Source: Yponomeuta sedellus (lineage: Eukaryota > Arthropoda > Insecta > Lepidoptera > Yponomeutidae). From it: DNA of 64,000 nucleotides. Of this stretch, positions 11,915-23,602 are shown piece after piece; positions within the stretch are counted from its first letter, which is position 1, and the number at the start of each line of letters is the position of its first letter. The translations under genes and the position numbers were made by a program. The stretch spans positions 9,207,303-9,271,302 of the forward strand of contig OW203722.1 in the NCBI GenBank assembly GCA_934045075.1. Direction: 5' to 3'. A model generated the notes under the pieces. That model was given only the letters and a program-made list of their open reading frames with translations, had not been told where the DNA came from and did not search any database.

Positions 11915-12035
11915 GTCAGGCTATACTAGACCACTGCTGGATGTAGCCCTTCCCTAATGATTGCCATAGCGCCGTGTCTTCGGCTTGCCGCATCCATCAT
12001 CTGCCTGCGGTATTTCGAAGATCGTCATCCCGAAC
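11915..12035 (+). repeat. Fragment with CTATACTAGACCACTGCTGG
   Basis: Shares the start of the 28713 family (TCAGGCTATACTAGACCACT, CCTTCCCTAATGATTGCC), then diverges to GTCTTCGGCTTGCCGC. Confidence 0.55.
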
Positions 12036-13204
12036 AGCTGTAATTTTTGTAATGTAAAAAAATAAAATAATAAGTATAACTTCATTTTTAACAAAATGTG
12101 GCGAAATATACGTAATTGTCACCTATTTTTTAACGTAACTCCTAACATTTATTCTAAAGCTGACTTTATCCACGCAACTCTATTATGCCCTTAACTCTAT
12201 CTCGCAAAGCCTCTTCGCTGTCAAGCTGGTACGGGACCCTCCTTGGAAAGGTAGTTAAAACAATTCAACCGTGAAATTTTATCGGGAGAATTAATCTTTA
12301 AAAGTTTCCCAACGTTGCCCTTTTGTTTCTTCAAATGTGCGTGGAAGGAGGATTTATCCTCTCCTCTAATCGAAAATAGATAATGTCATGGAGCATGGGA
12401 ATCCCATGGGTTCACTTGATTTTCGTCCCTGGGATTTTATCTTTAGAGTCCTCAACTGATTAAATTAATTAATTGCTTGGGAGAAAACCTCTGTTATGCA
12501 ATGCGCCTGGCTGTAAATGACGCTCACGCTTAGATTAGCAACTAGGCAACTAGAAATTATAAAAAGCTTAACTAAGCTTATTAAAATATCTAGTTTTCAG
12601 CTAAAAATTCCAGGAAGGAAGTGGCGTACCCATTTTCCTCACGCCCGGAGTGAAGAGTTTTCTAGTCACTGAGGAGTTGAGAAGAATTCTCGTCACTACA
12701 ACCTCTTTCAATTTACAAATCTTACTTTCTGCATAGCAAGTCTCGTTACCATACTTAAGTGTTGGGAACAGCAATACGTAACCTATATGCGTTTTCGCTT
12801 ACGTGTATGTATACGTTGTTTTATTTAGATCGTTCAAACATATTTACGTCTTCACTGATATGTGTTTCAGGTTACGCATGGCTAGCAAAATAGCCTATGA
12901 AAACTTTAAATGATGCAAAACCCAAACTGATAGAAGACTCTATTTCCCCGAAACTGGTCCCCGGTCCCCACTAACCAGCCGAGAGTCCTCTCCGCGAATT
13001 AAACTCATTAACTCGACGCAACGTGGCCGGCTTTGCTTTTTGTAATTTCACTGACAAATGAACAGCGTCGCGGCGGCCGCGCCGTGCCCGGATTGCAGAG
13101 CAACGTGATTTACTAACATAGAGTAAGCAAGTCGTTGCAGACGTGATAAAAATGTATTATTTCAAGGAGCGCAATGGACAGTGGTGGGCTAATGATGATG
13201 TCTG
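12036..13204. other. Single-copy DNA, no gene seen
   Basis: A GC-rich island near 13055-13090 (GCGTCGCGGCGGCCGCGCCG) stands out. Confidence 0.5.
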
Positions 13205-13385
13205 TGGTAAGATTATCATCATCATCAGCCATTTGACGACAACTGCAGGACATAGGCCTACGTCACGGTTTTGCAAGTCTTGTGCCGCCCGCATCCAGCG
13301 ACTACCCGCCACCGCAATCAGGTCGTAGACCTTTTGGTGGAGGACCTGCCCTCGCTGCGTCGCCCGGTGCATAGTCGCCAGGTCA
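13205..13385 (-). pseudogene. LINE-related repeat fragment
   Basis: The minus strand encodes DLIAVAGSRWMRAAQD, close to the VAGSRWMRAAQD tract of moth non-LTR ORF2 proteins. A CATCATCAT run sits at the left edge (13216-13226). It may be a SINE that captured this end rather than a LINE. Confidence 0.5.
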
Positions 13386-13521
13386 GAACGGTATGGTGAA
13401 CGGTCAAATGGTAAAAGTTAGGTAAAAATAAGGGTATATGTGGGCTAAAAATATCAGGCTGGAGTCGAGAACGCAGCACGGCGGACCAAGTTAATTGACT
13501 AATATTGCTTTATAACTTTGA

Positions 13522-13720
13522 ATGCCTCATTGGTCTAATGGTTAACATGTTCGGTAGATAAAACAATAGAGATCGCTGATTTGTCTCCCACTGAAAGCCG
13601 CCGTAATTGATTTATACATATTACCTCAGTTAGGGTGTGATACTGCGTCAGCGATTTCCTTGCTTTGCTACTACAGCACCAATTATCGTAATTTGGGTGA
13701 TTGATTGTATTCTGTAGAAG
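13522..13720 (+). mobile_element. tRNA-like SINE, second type, copy 2
   Basis: CCTCATTGGTCTAATGGTTA is A-box-like; CTCCCACTGAAAGCCGCCGT aligns with copy 1; the end is TTGGGTGATTGATTGTATTC. Confidence 0.5.
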
Positions 13721-14149
13721 TTATTTATGTAAACTTAGGTTTTTAATATTGCTCATGTTGATTCTACTTGACCATCTCAATATGTTATTATTGAAGTGAT
13801 CCTTGGCCGCCCCATTTGGTTACCCAGGTTGCTCTTATTCTGGCGTCAATTTTGGCCTATCCAGCGATCATCTACCCAGGATTTCTATATACGCAGGTAT
13901 CTGATTGGTGCACCTACTTTCGCCCTCATTCCGAATTGTTTGTGGCTAGAGTATATTTTTTGTAAGTCGGAAAAAATATAAATAAATACCTAGAGCCTGT
14001 CTGAGATATAATGCACGAACTAGGTCTCGTAACCTTACAAAAGGACCTATTTTGCTATTGCAATAGTTATAGTTCAATTATTGAGCCTTTGACTTAGGTT
14101 GACTTTTAGTTGGTGTAATTTATACTTAATTCATAAGAGTGAATGCAAA

Positions 14150-15220
14150 ATAACATATTAATCTTTGACATCGGCTGCCAGCAGCGGCGCGCGTTTCCGC
14201 ACTTTACGCGGAGTTGAGTTAATGCGCTCTTACGGGGCCTATTCATTTGGAATTTAACATTGTATTTCGGCGCCAAGTTATAACTCTTTCACATAATAAA
14301 TATCCGTGTGATTTCCCCGCTCGCGTACGCTAATACAATTACATCTGAATCCGTGACGTCGAGTCAGTGAGCAACGCGAGTTAAGTGACAAGTCCCTGCC
14401 TGAAACCTCCAAACTGCCTATCAAAGTTGCGAATCTAAAAACAAATGACGACGCCGCGTGGAGTAATAAAACCGTCGGAGCCTCCCTTCAGCTACAAAAC
14501 CCACTCGTCTACTAAAACACTATCTACGTAAGCTCTCAACATAAAAACGCTGCTCCTCTACATAGTCGGCTCCATAAGTACTCGTTTGTATTCAGATCGC
14601 CGTCTACGTCCCGCCACTTTTCGAAAATCAAAGTAGAACTCAGCGCAAACACTCGTGGAAAATGTGGTGTAAATAATAAAGAAGTGCCGGTATAGCCACC
14701 TGAGAGGCTTCTACGGGGGGCCGCCGATGTCATTTTCACCATTGTGGGAAAACATTCTCCCCTCACGTGGTTTATTTCAGATTCAATACGCGGCGGAGGC
14801 AGCCTGAAGAGGTGGGACGTCGGCAATGAAATATTACATCGAACATTGACATTCAACAGGAGGTAACTAGCCTGCGTCGCTGTAAATTGAATTTCCGATT
14901 CGATTAAATTTGATCTAAAGCAGATAAGTAGACGTCGCAGGAAGTAACTATGATTGTATACTCGTAGATACGTTCGCGTTATTTGTGAGCGGCCGTGAAT
15001 CAAACTCAGAACCAATTCAATTCCAACGGAGCAATTACTTAACTTCGAAGCGGGACATCCACTAAAATGTACTATTTTTTGCACCATAGGACATACCCGA
15101 GACATTACTGTGGCAGCATTTTACGTGCCACGTCCGATGGAGCCCGTTTCCCGGGATGTCCGTACATTTGTCGCGTTGAGATTTTGAGCTGAAAGCGTGC
15201 CAGCTCGGCTTCATTTTAAA
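14150..15220. other. Single-copy, moderately GC segment with a 189-aa minus-strand open frame
   Basis: The longest open frame outside the errantivirus runs 14536-15105 on the minus strand. The protein shows no domain, signal or repeat I recognise. There are CpG-containing words (GACGTCGAGTCAGTGAGC, GCGTTTCCGC) unlike the flanks. It could be an exon, a promoter/enhancer or chance. Confidence 0.25.
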
Positions 15221-15465
15221 TGTTACAAGCTAAAAGTTTTTGTTGCTACGCCATCCGTTAAAAGTTCTAGATCTTCTTTGTAGAGCATTGAGAGAATAAA
15301 TATTTGTTTTTCCTTTAAATGTTAGTAGAATCCATTCACATATTTGATACAATTAGATACCACAATTTTTAAATATGTATTTAATTTCAAATGCTTACAA
15401 GATAAGTGAAGTATTTATTACAAAATGTATCGCATAACTATAATTTTCTTTGTTATTTCTAAATG

Positions 15466-15705
15466 AAATGAAAAAGTTTTATTCAAAGTAGCACAGAAAT
15501 TGCGGCTTAATGAACGTTGCAATTCGAACTAGGTGTCCATTTCAAAATCTAGATCATTTTCGAGAAAAAATGGACAAAAAAACTCCAAACGTAGTCTTTT
15601 CAAAATCCGTAGTTTACATAATTACTGTAAAACATAGAACTCATGCATTGTACTGGCTTTAATTCCAGACCTAATAGTCATCTAAACATTATCCAAATGA
15701 TATTT
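15466..15705 (-). mobile_element. LINE-type 3' end, copy 3
   Basis: Reverse orientation: AAGTTTTATTCAAAGTAGC at the left, AATCTAGATCATTTTCGAG, then GACCTAATAGTCATCTAAAC matching copy 1 upstream sequence. Confidence 0.65.
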
Positions 15706-15794
15706 CTTTCTCTTAACAGATTTGATGGTTAGTTAATTGCCTGATTTTCTGTTTGTTACCTCTCCATATGTAAAACTATAAAGAATTAAGGTTA

Positions 15795-15908
15795 ACCATG
15801 GCAGAAATCATCCGATCCGTGATGGGCTCGCGTAGTAATTAAGCCCGTACTCTCTCTCTGAGAGAAGGCCTGTGCCCAGCAGTGGAACGTTTATAGGCTA
15901 CTCACCAT
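15795..15908 (+). mobile_element. Lepidopteran SINE 3' part
   Basis: TAATTAAGCCCGTACTCTCT and GCCCAGCAGTGGAACGTTTA, the end found on the copy at 17827. Confidence 0.65.
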
Positions 15909-17826
15909 CACTGCTGGCAGCAAACAATCTCAAAACAAAATTGTTTAAACGCTCGGTTTGCTCTCGAAATACTTTCACATTGGGAACTTATAAAATAATG
16001 CCTCTTACTTCAATCCATAACCAGAATGTGTCGCTTATATAATAGAATAACGAACATCAATAAAAACATTGACATATTTAACCCTAAGATCGGATTGTTG
16101 AAGTCTGAATTTGGAAAAAGTATAATCAGCCCGAAAAAATAGTCGCCTCCTTCTTCTTATTCTCATAATTTCCTTGTAACTATTTTTCTTTGTTCTCAGC
16201 TTGATAAAACGTTCACTGAATGTAAAAGAATACATAGAATGCATGTTATGTTAGTTGGTGTAACTCGTCTAAGTTTCATATTACTGTAACCATGCTGTGT
16301 ACACATGTTTTGGAGATTTGTCTGGATTTTACAAATTAATTAATGATAATCTTGATGATGTAGGTACTGGCTAATATCTGTTTTGTGTGCCTAATAAATA
16401 TAATAAAATAAAACATAAAAATCAAAATTAGCAGAGAAATAAAATTCTCCGAATGCCATACAAAATGAAAGCTCTGCCTCTTTGAGCACAGTGACTCGAC
16501 TCGCCTCTTACAGATAATAAGCTGACGGCTTAGGGAGAATATTAAAGTACCCACAATAGCCAGAAACAAAACAAGAAAACAGATGGTTTTCTCTATGTAC
16601 GTATTAGATGAGTCATTCCAATACGATGTTGTATCGCCAGAGAATCATTTAATTGATGATAAGTGCTTCCACCGACGTGTACACGTTTAAGTCTAAATTA
16701 AAATTAAAAAAAGATACTTAGATAATTGAAAAATAATTTTAGAAGTACTAAAACTACTTAGAAGTAATTAAATGTAAGCAGTTTTCGTTGGGTTGTTTGC
16801 AATCTTAACTTTGCTGAACCATTAAATTTAAAATACAAAGGCTATTCATATCATTGAAGTGTCTATAGTACTTAGTACATAGTATATAATTGAGTTTTTG
16901 TTATACAAAGTGAGAGTGCTTATATTGGCAGTTTATGTCAGTGATCGGAAATAATTACAACTGTAATTATCAAAAAATCGTTTTTTTTTACTTTTCTCAT
17001 TTTTTATTATTGTTTAGCCGCTCTTGAAAAATTGTTGGTTTATCTTTATAGGCAGCGTAGGTACGTATATTGTAATTAATGAGATTAAGGTTGACTTATA
17101 CCACTTCTTAATTGTAACTTAAGAAGCCATTTAAATCGAATGCTGTATGAAGAATATCTTACAGAGATAAACTCGCCTTTGTATAAGTTATCTCTCCTCT
17201 GACGTTCTGCTTAATGTTTCGTGTGCAATAAATAAGAATAATTATAAGAAAAAATTTAGTTAGTACTTCTCATACTACATTCAACAACGTAGGGCAAGTC
17301 ATTCTCCTTCTTACGGCGTACCACGGCGTTAGCAACTTAAACCTAAACCACTTTTACGAACCTCTATAATTAATTCTAGTTTTGTTCTAGATTTTGACGG
17401 GAACAATTTCTGTCCCTTTCACTTAATTGTTGGTGACAATTGACTGAAAGAGAAAGAAAGTTCCTTTCCAAATAAGTGCGTCTAAATTCACACCAATGCA
17501 CTATGGAGTTCTGTACGTTTAAATTCTATGAAAATGATGTTTAATATTTTCGATGCGAGACGGTGAATCGATATAGGTAATCGGCTTTTCTATTCCTAAG
17601 GTTAAACTTACGAAGGTTCATATAATTGCATCGAAGCCCCCGGGATCTGTCTGTCTACGCCCCTACTTATGTCTTGTATTTATCGTGATAACATGAATTC
17701 CTAAGTTATATTATCTTTCGTAAGAAAGGACAATCATTACCTAAAATTTAATATTGAAATGGTTGAATTATTTTTTCTAGTTGTGCATTAAAGTGTTCTC
17801 TATCTCTCAAAAAAAAAAAAATAGTA
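15909..17826. other. AT-rich DNA, no gene seen
   Basis: Minus frames of 69 and 77 aa (16035, 16336) lack motifs. Confidence 0.55.
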
Positions 17827-18113
17827 GTAACTAGGTGGTAGCGGAGCGGTAAAACACCAGCTTCTCAATCGGGAGGTCATGGGCTCGAATCCCGGCATGT
17901 ACCAATGACTTGTTTTTATTTATGTGTATTTGTGAAGGTATAGTAGCAATACCACTAGCTAACAGTGAAAGAGAACATCGTGTGCAAATTTGGGTGGTAG
18001 GTGGGCGGTGGTGTTCAAATAGCTTAGCGCCAATCCACGGTGGGCACGCGTTGTGATTAAGCCCGTACACTCTCTTTGAGTGAAGGCTTGTGCAGTGGGG
18101 CGTTTATAGGGTA
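17827..18113 (+). mobile_element. tRNA-headed lepidopteran SINE, nearly complete
   Basis: Head with GGTAGCGGAGCGGTAAAAC and GGCTCGAATCCCGGC, then CATGTACCAATGACTTG, body AACAGTGAAAGAGAACATCG, CCAATCCACGGTGGGCACGC and end GCAGTGGGGCGTTTATAGGG. Confidence 0.75.
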
Positions 18114-18172
18114 CATAGAAAAGTCAAAAACAATAAGTACGTCTAGAGTTTACAATTATTGTGGTGTTTGTG

Positions 18173-18524
18173 GCCTAGGCGGACCGAGTGATTGGAATCA
18201 ATCACTTGGTTAAGCAACAACAGGCGCGGTCAGGTACGGGATGGGTGAGCGTCCCGTGACTACCGCTAGTGGCATTTTTCCGAGCGCTTCCGTGCTTCGC
18301 AAGGCACGTTAAGCCGTTGGTGCCGGCTGTCATATGGTGGCAGTCGTTAAGCCATGTCAGAGGCCTTATGGGCGGCTTGATAACTTCTGACAGTAAGGCC
18401 CGCCACTGTCTTACAATCCTCCACCAACCCGGACTTGGCCCCCGTGGTGGAGTATGGCCTAACCTTTCTGCGATGCAGGAAGAGACCCGTGCCCCAGCAG
18501 TGGGGACATACAAGGGTTGATAAC
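18173..18524 (+). mobile_element. 5S rRNA-like SINE, near full length, 12-bp target duplication
   Basis: Lacks only about the first ten bases. GTGGTGTTTGTG flanks it at 18161-18172 and 18525-18536. The 5S-like segment is at 18209-18270. The body is nearly identical to the copy at 11078. Confidence 0.85.
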
Positions 18525-18639
18525 GTGGTGTTTGTGAGGTAATTTAGAGAATTGACTGTATCTTCTAAACTACGTGTAGACCTCTCCTGCTTCCTCATCC
18601 GCAATCCCTTCATCGTATCAACTCTTAATATGTCCATAC

Positions 18640-18746
18640 TCCTATGCCGTGGTGAAAACCACGGCAGCCAAGTCCAGATTAGTGGAGGCTTGTAAGACTA
18701 CTGGCTGATCTTTCTGTCAGAAGTTTTCAAGCCGCCCTAAGGCCTA
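18640..18746 (-). mobile_element. 5S-type SINE body fragment
   Basis: Contains CCAAGTCCAGATTAGTGGAG and TCTGTCAGAAGTTTTCAAGC in reverse orientation. It lies 100 bp from the full copy at 18173. Confidence 0.68.
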
Positions 18747-19727
18747 ATACTCCGTCTCGGATTTCTTGCTGAAGGCCTATGCTTCAGAAAAAAATCCGTG
18801 ACGACGTATTATATTGACGTTACGTTTCTTCTTTACATTTAGTTAAAATACAGATCGAGCTAAGACCTTGTATTATAAGTTTTGTCTCGCAATGTAATTT
18901 GAAAAGGAAAATACTATTGCTAATATTGATTAGGTAAATCCATCTTCGACCGCAATCTGTCGCTAAAAGTTTTCAGAAAAACGTGTTTAATTATCACAAT
19001 ATTATATTGCAAGTAATAATTCAGTGAAGGCATATGATATGGCTTAACGATCCCTTCTTCGTCCACATCCGCGATCTCTTCTTCACAAAATATGTCCTCT
19101 AACTTTTGTTTGAGTCTTTCTCTCCTGCTTCCTCATCCGCAATCTCTTCTTCACGAAATATATCCTCTATCTTTTGCTAGAAACTTCCTCTCTTGCTTCC
19201 ACATCCGCAATCTCTTCTTCGTATTTCTGGAAACAGTGGTCGACCATGAATTTATTGTTCTTTTGGACTGTATCAATTATGTGTGATCTGTTAAAAACAG
19301 TAAATTTCTTTCACTAAGCTTATTTTAGTTCATTGTGTAAATAGTGTTTTTTTTTTCAAGCTACACGGCAAACTTTATGGGCAAAGTGGTAACTTGGCTA
19401 AAACTTGGAAAAGTTGCTCTTAGTTGAGACGTTGCGCTTGTTTTTAATAAACCGAGTGGTGAAAAGTGAGGGCATTAAAAAATCAGGAAGCCACCGGGCA
19501 TCGGGCTAGTTGCAGTTACTTACATAGCTTTAGAAACTTTCTTGAATTAAAGTTTTGTAGCATAGAGTAGCAATTTATAGGACTTACGACTAAAGAAAGT
19601 ACGGATTTCTCTTAAAAACGTACTTTTTGGCAAAAACGCTCCGAGTTGGTGATTGACTGACTCACCCAATATCAGTGAGTTAGTGAAATCGAAATATATA
19701 TCAGGTAGCCCTTAACGCAATAGGCGG
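18747..19727. other. Short tandem repeats, no gene
   Basis: At 19050-19220 a ~60-bp unit with CATCCGCAATCTCTTCTTC and ATATCCTCTATCTTTTG recurs about three times in diverged form. Confidence 0.55.
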
Positions 19728-20005
19728 TACTAACTAGCCCCACCAATAGAAACAAAATTATACATCTTTTACACGCGTCTTTGGAAAAAGTGAACATCAT
19801 ATCTCTTAATAAATAAAGTAACTCTTTTTAGAATCTACTGACAAGTACTGAATCACTTTGGCACAAATCGGCCATCGATTAAAGTCCTATGTTAGTGATC
19901 CTAGGTTCTAAAAATAGTTGTCACAGTTGTTAAGATTTATGATGTTCAAAACGTTTTATAAAACAAGTTATTTTTATTCCATTGGTGGCGCTAATAGGTA
20001 AGCGC
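19728..20005. mobile_element. MITE-like element with ATTGGTGGCGCTA termini
   Basis: TAACTAGCCCCACCAATAGA at the left and TCCATTGGTGGCGCTAATAG at the right are inverted partners. The body includes ATCGATTAAAGTCCTATG and TCTAAAAATAGTTGTCACAG. Confidence 0.6.
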
Positions 20006-20286
20006 CGCGTAACGCCACAAAACAAGTTGGGTACCTAGGTCTTAAAAGTGGGTGATCTTCACTCATCGCAGTCTGCGGTGATCACCGCTTGAAGGTAGGT
20101 ACGCGTGGCGATGAATCAATCAATCATTTACTGTCATGAGAAAGTTACAGCTGGTAAATGTGTTTTTAAGGTACATCCTACACCCTGTAAGAGCACATAT
20201 AATTTGCTAAGGTACATGACGCCCTATTAAGCCCATAAACTTTTGTTCTCGTTGTGAGAAAAGACGTGTGTAGATACTCGTAGTTC

Positions 20287-20690
20287 ATGTTGCCCGGACA
20301 ATGTACAGCAAATTTAAATCATCACGGGAGCCCCGAGCTCGGCATTGGTAATCTCGGGCGAATCCTCAGAGTCCGTAATCTGCATACAGCAGCGATTATC
20401 ATCTGTGCGCCCGTTGAGCTGCAGATAATGCATTATGTTTGTTCGGGGATTACCTCTGATGTTGCTTTGCGCGGAGGTACAGTCAAGCTGGAAAATCGTT
20501 TGTTTTATGTCACAACCCATTGCAAACTATTTTCTTTGCAAATAAATTCCACACGACACAATCATTGTCCTGGTCCCAAACTAGGATACCCTGTCTATGG
20601 TAACGAGGCAGACATTGACACCGAGGGCATTTGTACAAATGTACGGCGGCCCACAGTAATCAGACAAACACCACTAGACTAGGGACTAGG
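20287..20690. other. Single-copy, less AT-rich segment with 131-aa open frame; possible conserved non-coding DNA
   Basis: A plus frame (20287-20682) and a partly overlapping minus frame are open, but the protein has no recognisable motif. Words such as CTGCAGATAATGCATTAT and TTTGCAAATAAATTCC look like clustered homeodomain/POU-type sites, so an enhancer is as likely as an exon. It abuts the Penelope-like remnant. Confidence 0.3.
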
Positions 20691-20821
20691 GGCCTCCCTA
20701 GATTGAGGATAAAGAGCATCCTTTTGAAGGTCAATGTGATATAGTTAGAATATTTTCGGGGCTTAATCGCGTAGTAATTTATTGCTATTCAATTTATTAT
20801 TATTTATACGGATAAACTAAG

Positions 20822-21077
20822 CGGACCATTGCTGAAAGAGTCAAGGAACATATCGCAGCTGTCAAAAACCGCCAGGTGGAAAAGTCAGCGATAGCGGAAC
20901 ATCTGCTTGAATCAGGATCAAACTACTGGATAGAATTACACAAACCATCGGTGCTTTCCAACAATCGCCATTATTATAGCCGAATTGTGCGTGAAGCGGT
21001 TGAAATTAAAAAAAAAAAACAAAAAATTTAATCGGGTTCCAAACTGTCGCAAACGTGGGATCCGGTCATCGAGATGT
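20822..21077 (+). pseudogene. Penelope-like polyprotein C-terminus (GIY-YIG endonuclease end), broken
   Basis: The frame from 20822 reads RTIAERVKEHIAAVKN..., then EKSAIAEHLLESG, then a tract ending HYYSRIVREAVEIKK. These are hallmarks of the C-terminal part of Penelope-like proteins, in and just after the GIY-YIG nuclease. The frame stops at 21029-21031 after an A-run, where a slip has broken it; the same frame downstream still reads GSKLSQTWDPV, a family-typical ending. The reverse transcriptase part is absent, so this cannot move on its own. Family identity is from motif memory. Confidence 0.75.
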
Positions 21078-21225
21078 GTTCGAGTGGAAAAAAGTCGCAT
21101 GGTTTATCGTCCGACATTGTCAGTGTAGTGTGTCGCAACCCTAATAGTGCTTTATGATGGCTGATTGAGGGTAGTCTGAAACCTCATCAGCCGAAGATGC
21201 AGACGGGTGCCAGGCATCAGTCTTC

Positions 21226-21264
21226 TCGTGACCACGATGGCTGTAACGTCGTCGAAACGTCGAG
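21226..21264 (+). ncRNA. Degenerate hammerhead-ribozyme-like motif in the Penelope-like 3' end
   Basis: CGAAACGTC at 21253-21261 has the 3' core and GTC cleavage triplet of the minimal hammerheads reported in Penelope-like elements. An ACGA/TCGT stem II lies upstream. The 5' core reads GTGACCA instead of CTGANGA, so it is probably inactive. Confidence 0.4.
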
Positions 21265-21396
21265 GTAAAATAGCAATAAATTACTAGGCGATTAAGCCCC
21301 GAAAATATTCTAACTATGTGTACAAGTCGCGAAAGTTTAAAATAGGTCAATGTGATATCAACTGTGCAGTGGATCTAAACATTCTAAGAAGTTGTT

Positions 21397-21506
21397 CATC
21401 ATCATCATTATCAACCCATTATGTCCCCACCAAGGGGCACGGATCTCTTCCCTGAGGAAGAAATAGGCAACTCCATCACGGGGGTCAATTCCGGATTGGC
21501 GAAGGT
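21397..21506 (-). mobile_element. 5S-type SINE 3' fragment with GAT-type tail
   Basis: CATCATCATCATTATCAACC then CATTATGTCCCCACC: the complement of the 3' end plus (GAT)n tail. It lies just after the Penelope-like remnant. Confidence 0.68.
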
Positions 21507-21868
21507 GAAATTGTACATTTTTGGATAATCCTACAGGAATACAAAATGCGTGTCCAATGATTCGATGCAACCCTGCAGAGGTATATTGGTTTGTTAGGGA
21601 GTTTAATAAATTATACACCAAGACTTTGATATCGTTAGCGATATTTTGACGGAAAGCTCTTTTAATTTTGAAAAATATCATTATATTTTTTAATATAAAA
21701 TTTGTGATTTCTCACCTTCAGCTCAAAACTGTAAAACCAAGACTGTGGTAGGAAGCACCAGAGCGTTCAAAAATTTTTTGTAATATGTAGGAGTATTTCG
21801 TCCGATATGCGAAAATAATTAAAAGGCAGTAAGCCGTTCAAAATATAGTTTTTTATATATTTTTATTG

Positions 21869-22030
21869 TGTTAAGCAACAACAGGCGTTTTCAGGTGCAA
21901 CATGGGTGACCGAGTCCTGACTAACTCTAGTGGTATTTTTTCTAAGCGCACCAAGCTGGGCTTGGCCCCTGTGGTGGAGTATGGCCTAACCCGTGCGCAG
22001 CAGTGGGGACATAGAAGGGTTGATATCGAT
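21869..22030 (+). mobile_element. 5S rRNA-like SINE, internally deleted
   Basis: Starts at GTTAAGCAACAACAGGCG, keeps ATGGGTGACCGAG of the 5S-like part, lacks most of the body, and ends GGGTTGATATCGATG. Confidence 0.72.
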
Positions 22031-22429
22031 GTCCCCTTAAAAACGGTAAACGAATGCAAAGTCACCCTGTAGTGTCTAACAAGGTCACCTCACTGTACCC
22101 CCCATTACATTCGGGCGCATCGCCACGAGTCGGCGATAACCGTAACGACGCTCATCACGAGTTCGATAACTGTTATGAGTTCGGAACAGCCGCGGGACCA
22201 ACAGCTGCGACCTCGCTGAATTATAAATGTCGGCTTTTTTCTCAACTTGAGATACCAATTTATACGTAGGCTTGGGCTGTACAATCTTGATCATTGGGGA
22301 CTGAAAAAACTGTAAAGACTTCAGTATGTATTCATTCACGATAACACACATCTTCGTGAATGTCATGTTCCTCGCCTGATAGAATGAGACATATGGTACC
22401 ACATTTAATTAAATATGATTTAAGATTGA
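22031..22429. other. No gene recognised
   Basis: Opposed frames of 71 and 105 aa overlap; neither shows a family motif. Confidence 0.45.
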
Positions 22430-22705
22430 AGCGCTTGTGGCCTAGGCGAACCGAGTGATTGGAATCAATCACTTAAGTTAAGCAACAACAGGCGCGCCTC
22501 TTGTTGCTTGAAAGGTACAGGATGGGTGAGCGTCCCGTGACTACCGCTAGTGGCATTTTTCCGAGCGCTTCCGTGCTTCGCAAGGCACGTTAAGCCGTTG
22601 GTGCCGACTGTTATATAATGGCAGTCGCCATGTCAGAGGCCTTATGGGCGGCTTGATAACTTCTGACCCGTGCCCCAGCAGTGGGGACATACAAGGGTTG
22701 ATAAC
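22430..22705 (+). mobile_element. 5S rRNA-like SINE, internally deleted
   Basis: Full 5' end and 3' end are present but about 100 bp of the body is missing after ACTTCTGAC. A short insertion containing CTCTTGTTGCTTG splits the 5S-like part. AAGATT occurs on both flanks. Confidence 0.8.
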
Positions 22706-23517
22706 GAAAGATTATAAAATACATTGACTGATTGGTGGATAATTTCTGAATACTTCTGAGGTAATTTTAAGAAAGCTTCTTTCATGTCACATATTTTTTT
22801 TAAATCATTGTTGGTATTAAAAACAATTTGAAATTTCTTTTAAATTTTATTTTTATCCAAAGTGGCCAAATCCAGTTTTTCGAACAATTAAGAATACAAT
22901 AATAGAAATAAAACTGTAGTGCTATGAAAAACCACAAACATAATTAAGCAAATCGATGCTCCAAAATAAATCGGAACAAATAGATTTACCACACAGAATA
23001 CTGAATCAGCATTTGCAAATCAAGATGCGTCAGTAAAATGCCTCGGCTGTGACGCAAAATATTTAACACAACAGGTATACCAACATAAGTTACAGTAAGT
23101 AAATGAATTACGCAGGACACGTGCTAAAATATGAGTTACATTTAAAAAAAGAGCGATCAAAAATGTATTTGCTAAGCAGATTAGCCAAAAAAAATATTTT
23201 ATTTATTTGGGATTGAGAACAGTATGTAGTACATGAAGTGCAGCATTTTCATAAATCAAGCTTCATTAAACATTGCAAATGTACTACCACTACTTAATTC
23301 ATGGATAACTTATAAGAATTGTTTGCTTTATATAAGCGAACTACGCTCAGAATTCCATAAGTGGTCGCTTGCCAAAAACTTATAATCAATCTTTGTCAGA
23401 CATTGATATATTTCATGTATCTCAAGAAGCTTTCAGACACCAGGTTATAAAACGCCATAAAAAATATAAAAAAAAAAAACAAAACTTGAATTTCAGACTT
23501 TATCTTCAATCGCTCTC
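22706..23517. other. AT-rich DNA, no gene seen
   Basis: Nothing supported. Confidence 0.55.
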
Positions 23518-23547
23518 TCACACACACACACACAAACACACCCTCGC

Positions 23548-23601
<54 letters not shown>
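23518..23601. repeat. (CA)n microsatellite
   Basis: Interrupted CA tract, with about 50 uninterrupted bases of CA at its right end. The open frames of histidine/threonine and valine/cysteine over it are artefacts. Confidence 0.95.

Positions 23602-23602
<1 letters not shown>

Larger units (their letters stand above)
20743..21343 (+). mobile_element. Penelope-like element, truncated, 15-bp target duplication
   Basis: AGGTCAATGTGATAT flanks it at 20728-20742 and 21344-21358. The first 47 bp (AGTTAGAATATTTTCGGGGC...) recur inverted at 21271-21317 with one mismatch by eye. Between them lies a frame encoding a GIY-YIG-associated C-terminal region. Inverted terminal pieces, 5' truncation and a long target duplication fit Penelope-like retroelements. 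Confidence 0.78.

Noticed and set aside
21226..21264. An active hammerhead ribozyme in the Penelope-like remnant
   Set aside because: The 3' core is present but the 5' core differs at essential positions, so activity is unlikely.
22085..22402. 105-aa minus frame as a host exon
   Set aside because: No family motif, overlapped by an opposed open frame, and next to a SINE; no support beyond length.
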